Shown: positions 1 to 6,181 of the stretch, in pieces
Layout: each line of letters opens with the position of its first letter
How positions within the stretch are numbered: position 1 is the stretch's first letter
Source: an uncultured Roseovarius sp.
Lineage (GTDB): Bacteria > Pseudomonadota > Alphaproteobacteria > Rhodobacterales > Rhodobacteraceae
Assembly (NCBI GenBank): GCA_913055965.1
Contig: CAJXKX010000043.1
Span: 1 to 9,916 of the forward strand
Length of the DNA: 9,916 nucleotides
Direction of reading: 5' to 3'
Program-made: the position numbers and the translations under genes
Notes under the pieces: model-generated
Told to the model about the DNA's origin: nothing
What the model saw: the letters and a program-made list of their open reading frames with translations, nothing else
Databases searched by the model: none

Positions 1-693
<693 letters not shown>

Positions 694-710
694 TTCTCTG
701 GCTCCTTCTG

Positions 711-767
711 TAGGGCGGGCCTCGGCCCGCGAAATTCATCGGGGAATGGCGGGCTGAAGCCCGCCCT
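711..767. repeat. Paired GC-rich palindromes between sucC and sucD (REP-like)
   Basis: Two near-perfect hairpins lie in the 79-nt gap between the sucC stop and the sucD start. The first is GCGGGCC/GGCCCGC (715-721 with 724-730, 2-nt loop). The second is GGCGGGCT/AGCCCGCC (748-755 with 758-765, 2-nt loop). The outer arms AGGGCGGGC (712-720) and GCCCGCCCT (759-767) also pair, so one longer fold is possible instead. No T-run follows, so this is not a classical terminator. The layout resembles a REP/BIME doublet, which within an operon can stabilise upstream mRNA or set the ratio of flanking genes. That role is inference. From memory, similar GGCGGGC-TTCA-type palindromes are scattered through related genomes. 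Confidence 0.6.
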
Positions 768-772
768 GCGGA

Positions 773-1966
773 TTATCCTTTGACCGCCTTCACGATCTTC
801 TGCGCGCCGTCCTTGAGGTCGTCGGCGGCGATCACGTCGAGGCCGGAATTGTTGATGATCTCCTTGCCCTTCTCGACATTGGTGCCCTCGAGCCGCACGA
901 CGAGCGGCACGCTGAGCCCCACCTCCCGGACCGCGGCGACCACGCCCTCGGCGATCACATCGCAGCGCATGATGCCGCCGAAGATGTTGACGAGGATGCC
1001 TTTGACATTCGGGTCGGAGGTGATGATCTTGAACGCTTCGGTGACCTTTTCCTTGGTCGCGCCCCCGCCCACGTCGAGGAAGTTGGCAGGCTCGGCCCCG
1101 TAAAGCTTGATGATGTCCATCGTGGCCATGGCGAGGCCCGCGCCGTTGACCATGCAGCCGATCTCGCCGTCCAGAGCGATGTAGTTGAGGTCGTATTTCG
1201 ACGCCTCGAGCTCCTTGGGGTCTTCCTCGGTGGTGTCGCGCAGTTCGGCGATGTCGGAGTGGCGGTAGATGGCGTTGGAGTCAAAGCCCATCTTGGCGTC
1301 GAGGCACTTGAGATCGCCCTTGTCGGTGACGATGAGCGGGTTGATCTCGAGCATCTCCATGTCCTTTTCGACGAACATCTTGTAGAGCGTGCCCATCAGC
1401 GCGACGCATTGCTTGACCTGCGCGCCGGTGAGGCCGAGGTTGAAGGCGATGCGGCGGCCATGGAAGGGCTGATACCCGGTGGCCGGATCGACCGAGAAGC
1501 TGAGGATCTTTTCAGGCGTGGAGGCCGCGACCTCCTCGATGTCCATGCCGCCCTCGGTAGAGGCGACGAAGCTGATGCGCGAGGTCACGCGGTCCACCAG
1601 CAGGGCGAGATACATCTCGGTCTCGATGCCCGAGCCATCCTCGATATAGATGCGGTTGACCTGCTTGCCCGCCGGGCCGGTCTGCTTGGTGACGAGGGTG
1701 CGGCCCAGCATGCGGCGCGCCTCTTCGGCGGCCTCTTCCACGGATTTGGCGAGGCGCACGCCGCCCGCCTCTCCGGCGCCCGGCTCCTTGAAGGTGCCCT
1801 TGCCGCGCCCGCCCGCGTGAATCTGCGCCTTGACGACCCAGAGGGGCCCGTCGAGCGCGCCGGCCGCCGTCTTGGCCTCTTCGCCGCGCAGGACGACGCG
1901 ACCATCCGACACCGGCGCGCCATAGGAGCGCAGGAGCGCCTTGGCCTGATACTCGTGGATATTCAT
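773..1966 (-). CDS. sucC: Succinyl-CoA synthetase (ADP-forming type) beta subunit
   Basis: This is the nucleotide-binding subunit of succinyl-CoA synthetase, partner of SucD. The 397-residue length is normal for the family. It begins MNIHEYQAKALLRSYG, the usual SucC start, so I place the ATG at 1966-1964. An in-frame ATG 14 codons upstream would add a non-conserved leader. The N-terminal ATP-grasp domain shows KAQIHAGGRGK (residues 46-56, nucleotide phosphate binding), and the metal-binding EMLEINPLIV segment lies near residue 200. The C-terminal CoA-ligase domain shows the conserved NGAGLAMATMD and the NIFGGIMRCDVIAEG loop around 320-335, which faces the alpha subunit and the active site. 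The ribosome site is weak (GGGACA). An mdh terminator and a pair of palindromic sites lie upstream, suggesting sucC has its own regulated promoter while sharing its transcript with sucD. Confidence 0.97.
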   Translation of the reverse strand: MNIHEYQAKALLRSYGAPVSDGRVVLRGEEAKTAAGALDGPLWVVKAQIHAGGRGKGTFKEPGAGEAGGVRLAKSVEEAAEEARRMLGRTLVTKQTGPAGKQVNRIYIEDGSGIETEMYLALLVDRVTSRISFVASTEGGMDIEEVAASTPEKILSFSVDPATGYQPFHGRRIAFNLGLTGAQVKQCVALMGTLYKMFVEKDMEMLEINPLIVTDKGDLKCLDAKMGFDSNAIYRHSDIAELRDTTEEDPKELEASKYDLNYIALDGEIGCMVNGAGLAMATMDIIKLYGAEPANFLDVGGGATKEKVTEAFKIITSDPNVKGILVNIFGGIMRCDVIAEGVVAAVREVGLSVPLVVRLEGTNVEKGKEIINNSGLDVIAADDLKDGAQKIVKAVKG

Positions 1967-2071
1967 GAATCTGTCCCGTTTTGCTGCGATCAGGACAGGT
2001 ATAGGCATAGAATCGTGGGCGCATTAAATGATTTTTTGCGGTTTGGGGGGGATTCCGGCAAATTTCGGACT

Positions 2072-2106
2072 TTTGTGATCACAGGGATAAATCGTGTGAT
2101 CACAAA
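2072..2106. promoter_or_regulatory. Tandem palindromic operator upstream of sucC (two TGTGATCACA sites)
   Basis: The perfect 10-bp palindrome TGTGATCACA occurs twice, at 2074-2083 and 2095-2104. The centres are exactly 21 bp apart, two helical turns, so two dimers would sit on the same DNA face. With flanks, the arms become a perfect 12-bp inverted repeat (2072-2083 and 2095-2106) around an AT-richer 11-nt spacer. The array lies 106-140 nt upstream of the sucC ATG and beyond the mdh terminator. The half-sites match CRP half-sites (TGTGA/TCACA) but lack the 6-nt CRP spacer, so a different regulator is expected. I cannot name it. No T-run follows on either strand, so it is not a terminator. I could not place the sucC -35/-10 with confidence. 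Confidence 0.7.
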
Positions 2107-2132
2107 CAGCGCCTCAGCTAAAACATACGGTT

Positions 2133-2168
2133 AAAAAAGAATCGGGGCTGGATACTCTCCAGCCCCGA
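2133..2168 (-). terminator. Intrinsic terminator after mdh
   Basis: On the minus strand, 29 nt past the mdh stop, a perfect 10-bp stem (CGGGGCTGGA 2143-2152 with TCCAGCCCCG 2158-2167, 5-nt loop) is extended by one A-T pair. It is followed directly by a T-rich run (complement of 2133-2142, six consecutive T). This is a textbook Rho-independent terminator for transcription arriving from mdh. The plus strand lacks a T-run after the stem, so it works in one direction only. It implies that mdh and sucCD are not simply one continuous transcript, or that read-through is limited. Confidence 0.9.
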
Positions 2169-2196
2169 AACATGCCAATCAGGCCGCTTGTTCGGC

Positions 2197-3159
2197 TCAG
2201 GCGAGCGAGCCGTCGATGCCCTTGCACGCCTCGACGAGGCCCTTGACCGCGTCGACCGACTTGTCGAACATCGCCTGCTCGTCCTTGTTGAGCTTGATCT
2301 CGACGATGCGCTCGATCCCGCCCGCGCCGATCACGGTGGGCACGCCCACATACATGCCCTTGACGCCCAGTTCGCCATCGCAATGGGCGGCGCAGGGCAG
2401 CACGCGTTTCTGGTCCTTGAGATAGGCCTCGGCCATCTCGATGGCCGATGTCGCGGGCGCGTAGAAGGCCGAGCCGGTCTTGAGCAGGCCGACGATCTCG
2501 GCACCGCCGTCGCGGGTGCGCTGGAGGATCGCGTCGAGACGGTCCTGCGTGGTCCAGCCCATCTCGATCAGGTCCGGCAGCGGGATGCCCGCCACGGTGG
2601 AATAGCGCACCGAGGGCACCATCGTGTCGCCATGCCCGCCGAGAACGAAGGCCGACACGTCGCGCATCGACACGCCGAATTCCAGGCTGAGGAAGTGGCG
2701 GAAGCGGGCGCTGTCGAGCACACCGGCCATGCCGCAGACCTTGTTGGCGGGAAGGCCCGAGAATTTCTGCAGCGCCCAGACCATCGCGTCGAGCGGGTTG
2801 GTGATGCAGATCACGAAGGCGTCGGGCGCGTTGGCGGCGATGCCTTCGCCCACCGATTTCATGACCTTGAGGTTGATGCCCAGAAGGTCGTCGCGGCTCA
2901 TGCCGGGCTTGCGCGGCACCCCGGCGGTGACGATGCAGACATCCGCGCCCGCAATGTCGGCATAATCCTGCGTGCCCTTGAGATGGGCGTCGAAGCCTTC
3001 GGCGGGGCCGGATTCGGCGATGTCGAGCGCCTTGCCTTCGGGCGTGCCTTCGGCGATGTCGAAGAGGACGATATCGCCGAGTTCCTTCAGCGCCGCGAGA
3101 TGGGCAAGCGTGCCGCCGATCTGTCCGGCGCCGATCAGCGCGATCCTGGGTCTGGCCAT
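2197..3159 (-). CDS. mdh: NAD-dependent malate dehydrogenase
   Basis: Oxidises (S)-malate to oxaloacetate with NAD+ in the TCA cycle; cytoplasmic. The 320 residues fit the LDH-like malate dehydrogenases usual in alphaproteobacteria. It has the Rossmann loop GAGQIGG (residues 10-16) and Asp34 at the end of the second strand for NAD specificity. The mobile-loop arginines are in VPRKPGMSR (Arg83, Arg89), where Arg83 rather than Gln marks malate over lactate. Other conserved parts are ITNPLD (119-124), LDSAR with Asp149 and Arg152, and the catalytic His176 in GGHGD. The ATG at 3159-3157 gives the conserved MARPRIALIGAG start and has GGAG upstream; a longer in-frame start would add 25 unlikely residues. 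It is divergent from the TauE-type gene and followed by a strong terminator. A TACAAT at 3264-3259 on this strand could be a -10 box, but no good -35 accompanies it. Confidence 0.97.
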   Translation of the reverse strand: MARPRIALIGAGQIGGTLAHLAALKELGDIVLFDIAEGTPEGKALDIAESGPAEGFDAHLKGTQDYADIAGADVCIVTAGVPRKPGMSRDDLLGINLKVMKSVGEGIAANAPDAFVICITNPLDAMVWALQKFSGLPANKVCGMAGVLDSARFRHFLSLEFGVSMRDVSAFVLGGHGDTMVPSVRYSTVAGIPLPDLIEMGWTTQDRLDAILQRTRDGGAEIVGLLKTGSAFYAPATSAIEMAEAYLKDQKRVLPCAAHCDGELGVKGMYVGVPTVIGAGGIERIVEIKLNKDEQAMFDKSVDAVKGLVEACKGIDGSLA

Positions 3160-3311
3160 TGGATTTGTCTCCGTGGGTTGCAAAGCTGCGCCCGGGCGTA
3201 GTCCGAAACGCTGTCCCATGCAAGCCTGCCGCACTGCGGCGGATTGCGGCGACTGGTCATTGTATGCGGCAGTATGCCGGTAAATCGGTTCCGGGCCGGA
3301 GGGTTAGGGGA
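3160..3311. promoter_or_regulatory. Divergent intergenic region between mdh and the TauE-type gene
   Basis: These 152 nt must hold the promoters for mdh (minus) and the permease gene (plus). Visible pieces are a TACAAT-like -10 on the minus strand (3264-3259), a short inverted repeat CGGCA-GTA-TGCCG (3267-3279), and a ribosome site GGAGGG (3298-3303), 8 nt before the ATG at 3312. Neither promoter has a convincing -35/-10 pair. Start sites are therefore not assigned. Confidence 0.35.
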
Positions 3312-4061
3312 ATGCAGATGACATGGGAAATGCTCGCCGCCGGGGCCGTCGCGGCGCTGTTCGCGGGCGTCTCCAAGGGCGGATTCGGCTCTGGCGCGGC
3401 CTTTGCGGGGGCGGCGATTCTGGCGCTGGTGGTGCCGCCGGGGATGGCGCTGGGCATCATGCTGCCGCTTCTGATGCTGATCGACCTGGTCACGCTGCGC
3501 CCCTACTGGCGGCAATGGGGCCGGACCGAGACGGCGATGCTGATCCTCGGCGGGCCGCCGGGCGTGGCGCTGGGGGCCGCGTTCTATCGCGTCGCCGACC
3601 CGGACCTGTTGCGGGTGCTGATCGGGGCGATCGCGCTGGCCTTCGTGGGCTGGCAGGTGGCGCTGCGCGCGGGCGCGATCCGCCGCGCGGCGCGGCCGCT
3701 GCCCGGCTGGGCGGGGGCACTCGCCGGTCTGGTGGCGGGATTCACCAGTTTCGTCAGCCATGCGGGCGGGCCGCCCGCGGCCGTCTACCTGCTGTCTCGG
3801 GGGCTGGGAAAGACCGGCTACCAGGCCAGCACGGTTGCGCTGTTCTTCGTGCTCAACATCGCCAAGGCGATCCCCTACGGCTTTCTGGGCCTGTTCACCG
3901 TCGAGACGCTGAGCATCGACCTGGTGCTGGCGCCGCTGGCGCTCTTGGGGGCGTGGATCGGCGTGCGCGCGCACCGGGCGGTGCCGGAGCGCGCGTTCTT
4001 TGCGATCACCTATGTGCTGCTCACCGTGACCGGGGCCAAGCTGGTGATGGACGGGCTGTGA
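3312..4061 (+). CDS. TauE/SafE family membrane permease (putative anion exporter)
   Basis: A 249-residue, strongly hydrophobic protein with about seven or eight predicted membrane segments in the two-repeat layout of the TauE/SafE family (formerly DUF81). The first repeat carries SKGGFGSG at residues 21-28, and the second carries FTSFVSHAGGPPAAVYLL from residue 144. These glycine/proline-rich segments are the family signature. Known members export sulfite, sulfoacetate or other small organic anions across the inner membrane; the substrate here cannot be read from sequence. I chose ATG 3312 because GGAGGG lies 8 nt upstream; ATG 3318 is an alternative, and a longer frame from 3159 would overlap the mdh start. 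No sulfonate-metabolism genes are nearby. The neighbours handle dicarboxylates and CoA esters, so organic-acid export is possible but unproven. Confidence 0.88.
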   Translation: MQMTWEMLAAGAVAALFAGVSKGGFGSGAAFAGAAILALVVPPGMALGIMLPLLMLIDLVTLRPYWRQWGRTETAMLILGGPPGVALGAAFYRVADPDLLRVLIGAIALAFVGWQVALRAGAIRRAARPLPGWAGALAGLVAGFTSFVSHAGGPPAAVYLLSRGLGKTGYQASTVALFFVLNIAKAIPYGFLGLFTVETLSIDLVLAPLALLGAWIGVRAHRAVPERAFFAITYVLLTVTGAKLVMDGL

Positions 4062-4068
4062 CGCCCGC

Positions 4069-4377
4069 TCAGGCGTCGCTGCCGGGGACGGGCAGGCTGT
4101 CGCCCGTCGCCTCGTAGGCCTGTCCGGCGGCGATCAGGCAGGTGATGCCATTTGCGCCGGTCACGGTGATGGTCCAGCTGCCCGAGGCGGTGGAGGCGAA
4201 CACCTCGACCACGGCGTTGCCCGCCCCGAGGCCCATCGACTGCCGGGTCTCGCCATAGGCTTCGGCGAGGCGCTGCACCACCGTGTCGCGCGGGGCACAG
4301 GGGCCCGGTTGCGCCGCCGCGGGCCCCGCCGCGAGACAGGCGAGGGCCGTGGTCAGGCTCAGAGTCCTTGCGATCAT
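4069..4377 (-). CDS. Small exported protein of unknown function
   Basis: A 102-residue protein I do not recognise. The N-terminus is a clear Sec signal peptide: a positive start (MIAR), a hydrophobic core (LSLTTALACLAAG) and a likely cut after Ala22 in AAA-QPG. The mature part has two cysteines (Cys27, Cys80) that could form a disulfide, a short helical stretch around 30-48 and beta-prone sequence (VVEVFAST, GSWTITVTG), with no catalytic motif I can see. A periplasmic location is likely. ATG 4377 has AAAGGG 7 nt upstream; an in-frame GTG at 4383 has that site only 1 nt away and is less likely. The gene is convergent with the permease gene (7 nt between stops) and divergent from mcl2. Codon use matches the surrounding alphaproteobacterial genes. 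Confidence 0.72.
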   Translation of the reverse strand: MIARTLSLTTALACLAAGPAAAQPGPCAPRDTVVQRLAEAYGETRQSMGLGAGNAVVEVFASTASGSWTITVTGANGITCLIAAGQAYEATGDSLPVPGSDA

Positions 4378-4558
4378 CGTCACACCCTTTCGCTCGTTGG
4401 TCCCTGCCGTCGCGCAAAGGATGCCGGAAGAGAGGTGAACGGCTGGTTAACGCGGGGTGACGGGGGCGATGCTGCGCCGCGGCGGAAACCGCTTGAACTT
4501 TTGCGGCGAAAAATGGCATTCCTGCGCAAGATCGTTACCCAAAGTGCAAGGACAGATC
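4378..4558 (+). promoter_or_regulatory. Leader/promoter region of the mcl2-mch operon
   Basis: This region between the exported-protein gene and mcl2 must carry promoters in both directions. A TTGAAC at 4493-4498 resembles a -35 box, but the hexamer 17 nt further (GCATTC) is a poor -10, so the promoter call is weak. A loose TTTTGCGGCGAAAA element (4499-4512) overlaps the presumed spacer and is somewhat like the TTTGC/GCAAA sites of short-chain acyl-CoA regulators (RamB/PccR type), but it is not a good palindrome. The ribosome site AAGGA (4548-4552), 6 nt before the mcl2 ATG, is convincing. Confidence 0.35.
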
Positions 4559-5419
4559 ATGGCCAGCCCCTCCCATCCCTATCGCTCGGTGCTCTATATC
4601 CCCGGCTCGAAGGAGCGCGCGCTGGAAAAGGCGCGGGATCTGCCCACCGACGCCATCATCTTCGACCTCGAGGATGCCGTGGCCCCCGACGCCAAGGCGG
4701 AGGCGCGCGAGACGCTGGTGGCGGCGCTGCGCGCGGGCGGCTATGGCAAGCGCGCGCGGATCGTGCGGATCAACGCGCTGACCACCGAATGGGGGCTGGA
4801 GGATGCCCGCGCGCTCTGCGAGGCCGAACCCGACGCGATCCTCTTGCCCAAGGTCAATACGCCTTCGGATATCTACAACCTGAGCGAGGTGATCGGCCCC
4901 GACCTGCCGGTCTGGACCATGATGGAAACGCCGGTGAGCGTGTTCAACGCGCGCGAGATCGCGGCGCACCGGCAGGTGACGGGGCTGGTGGCGGGCACCA
5001 ACGACCTGACCAAGGACCTCGGCTGCCGGGTGCGGGCCGACCGGCTGCCGCTGATGGTCGCGCTGCAGACCATCGTGATGGCGGCGCGGGCGGCGCGGAT
5101 CGTGGCGGTGGACGGGGTCTACAACCGGTTCCGCGACGGTGACGGGCTCAAGGCGGAATGCGAGCAGGGGCGCGACCTGGGCTTCGACGGCAAGACGCTG
5201 ATCCATCCCGCGCAGATCGAGATCGCCAATACCGCCTTCGCCCCCACCAATTCCGAGATTGATCTGGCCGAACGGCAGATCGCGGCCTATGAAGAAAGCC
5301 GGGCCTCGGGACAGGGGATCGCCGTGGTGGACGGGCAGATCGTGGAGAACCTGCACATCGTCGCGGCACAGCGCATCCTTGCCCGGGCGCAGGCGATACG
5401 GGACATGGCAGCGGAGTAG
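4559..5419 (+). CDS. mcl2: (3S)-malyl-CoA thioesterase, CitE-like superfamily
   Basis: Hydrolyses (3S)-malyl-CoA to malate and CoA, pulling the glyoxylate plus acetyl-CoA condensation of the ethylmalonyl-CoA pathway towards malate. The 286-residue protein closely follows R. sphaeroides Mcl2 as I remember it (HP-RSVLYIPGSKERALEKA at the start; FDGKTLIHPAQ-EIAN and VVDGKIVENLHIV near the end). It is not the longer lyase Mcl1, whose start is quite different. CitE-fold residues visible are the DLED acidic cluster (36-39), Arg70 in RIVRIN, and the likely magnesium ligands Glu123 (MMET) and Asp149 (GTNDL). ATG 4559 is chosen because of AAGGA 6 nt upstream and the conserved start; the frame is open further upstream but not conserved. 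It is the first gene of a four-gene operon ending in mch, another enzyme of the same pathway. Confusion with a generic CitE-like lyase remains possible, but synteny argues against it. Confidence 0.92.
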   Translation: MASPSHPYRSVLYIPGSKERALEKARDLPTDAIIFDLEDAVAPDAKAEARETLVAALRAGGYGKRARIVRINALTTEWGLEDARALCEAEPDAILLPKVNTPSDIYNLSEVIGPDLPVWTMMETPVSVFNAREIAAHRQVTGLVAGTNDLTKDLGCRVRADRLPLMVALQTIVMAARAARIVAVDGVYNRFRDGDGLKAECEQGRDLGFDGKTLIHPAQIEIANTAFAPTNSEIDLAERQIAAYEESRASGQGIAVVDGQIVENLHIVAAQRILARAQAIRDMAAE

Positions 5420-5425
5420 CGACCA

Positions 5426-5971
5426 ATGGCTTACCTCATCCTCGGGCTGATCCTCTGGACGGCGGCGCATCTGTTCAAGCGGGTGGCGCCCGATCTGCGC
5501 GAGAGGATGGGGAATGCCGGCAAGGCGCTGGCGGCGGTCGGTATCCTCGCCGGTCTGGTGCTGATGATCATGGGCTACCGGCAGGCGGAGTTCGTCAATA
5601 TCTGGTTCCCGCCCGCCTGGACGGTGCATCTCAACAACCTGATGATGCTGGCCGCCGTGTTCGTCTACGGCATGAGCGCGACCAAGGGGCGGCTGCGCGG
5701 CGCGATGCGGCATCCGCAGCTGACCGCCGTCAAGATCTGGGCGGTGGCGCACCTGCTGGTGAATGGCGATCTGGCCTCGCTCATCCTCTTCGGCGGGCTG
5801 CTGGCCTGGGCGGTGCTGGAGGTGGTGGTAATCAACCTCTCGGAGCGGTGGGAGCGCCCGAAACCGGGCGAGGCCAAGCGCGACATCATCCTGGTGGTGA
5901 TCACGGTGGTGCTGTTCCTTGCCATGACCTTTGTCCACAACTGGCTGGGCGTCTGGCCGTTCCCCGGATAA
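5426..5971 (+). CDS. NnrU family integral membrane protein
   Basis: A 181-residue protein with about five or six hydrophobic segments (near residues 3-16, 34-50, 68-84, 102-136 and 155-175). It carries the histidines typical of NnrU proteins: AAHLFKR at the N-terminus, a TVHLNN loop, MRHPQL and AVAHLLVNGD. NnrU was first named in denitrifying Rhodobacter, and the family is related to plant zeta-carotene isomerase Z-ISO, a haem-b membrane enzyme, so haem ligation by these histidines is plausible. Its role here is unknown. It starts 6 nt after the mcl2 stop, with GGAG overlapping the mcl2 end (5413-5416), and ends 4 nt before the next gene, so expression is probably coupled to mcl2 and mch. No nitric-oxide or denitrification genes are present to support the original name. 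Confidence 0.88.
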   Translation: MAYLILGLILWTAAHLFKRVAPDLRERMGNAGKALAAVGILAGLVLMIMGYRQAEFVNIWFPPAWTVHLNNLMMLAAVFVYGMSATKGRLRGAMRHPQLTAVKIWAVAHLLVNGDLASLILFGGLLAWAVLEVVVINLSERWERPKPGEAKRDIILVVITVVLFLAMTFVHNWLGVWPFPG

Positions 5972-5975
5972 GCCG

Positions 5976-6179
5976 ATGAAACTCTACCGATTTCTCAGCG
6001 CCGACGACACGTCGGAGTTCTGCCACAAGGTGACGGCGGCGCTCAACGCGGGCTGGGAGCTTTACGGCGATCCCACTTATGCCTTCGACGCAGCCAACGG
6101 CGTGATGCGCTGCGGGCAGGCGGTGGTGAAGGAGAAAGAGGGCAGCTATGCGCCCGACATGAAGCTGGGAGAGCAATAG
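5976..6179 (+). CDS. DUF1737 family small protein
   Basis: A 67-residue soluble protein starting MKLYRFLSADDTSEFCHKV, followed by TAALNAGWELYGDPT and a late CGQAVVKE stretch. These are the hallmarks of the short DUF1737 proteins common in alphaproteobacteria. No catalytic function is known. Two cysteines (in EFCHK and RCGQ) are the only obvious reactive residues, apart from a histidine. The start at 5976 is 4 nt after the NnrU gene; an in-frame upstream ATG at 5931 lies inside that gene and would add a non-conserved leader. The mch start lies 2 nt beyond its stop, so it is firmly inside the operon. It could be an accessory or small regulatory protein, but nothing in the sequence shows which. 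Confidence 0.85.
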   Translation: MKLYRFLSADDTSEFCHKVTAALNAGWELYGDPTYAFDAANGVMRCGQAVVKEKEGSYAPDMKLGEQ

Positions 6180-6181
6180 GC

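Noticed and set aside
2072..2106. The long inverted repeat upstream of sucC as a second terminator or a CRP site
   Set aside because: No T-run follows on either strand, and the TGTGA/TCACA halves are adjacent instead of separated by 6 nt as in CRP sites.
1259..3201. Long plus-strand open frames antisense to sucC and mdh (1259-2134 and 2188-3201)
   Set aside because: They mirror the codon structure of well-supported minus-strand genes, have no recognisable domains or ribosome sites, and have compositions expected from antisense high-GC coding DNA.
4087..4108. GACGGGC/GCCCGTC inverted repeat as a bidirectional terminator between the convergent permease and exported-protein genes
   Set aside because: The 7-bp stem lies inside the coding end of the exported-protein gene and no T-run follows on either strand.
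4559..5419. Assignment as Mcl1, the L-malyl-CoA/beta-methylmalyl-CoA lyase
   Set aside because: The sequence starts and ends like Mcl2 (RSVLYIPGSKERALEKA; IVENLHIV), is shorter than Mcl1 (about 318 residues) and lacks the Mcl1 N-terminus, so the thioesterase assignment is better.
4535..5938. A 467-codon minus-strand open frame opposite mcl2 and the NnrU gene
   Set aside because: It spans two well-supported plus-strand genes and their boundary, is His/Arg/Gln-rich and has no known motif.
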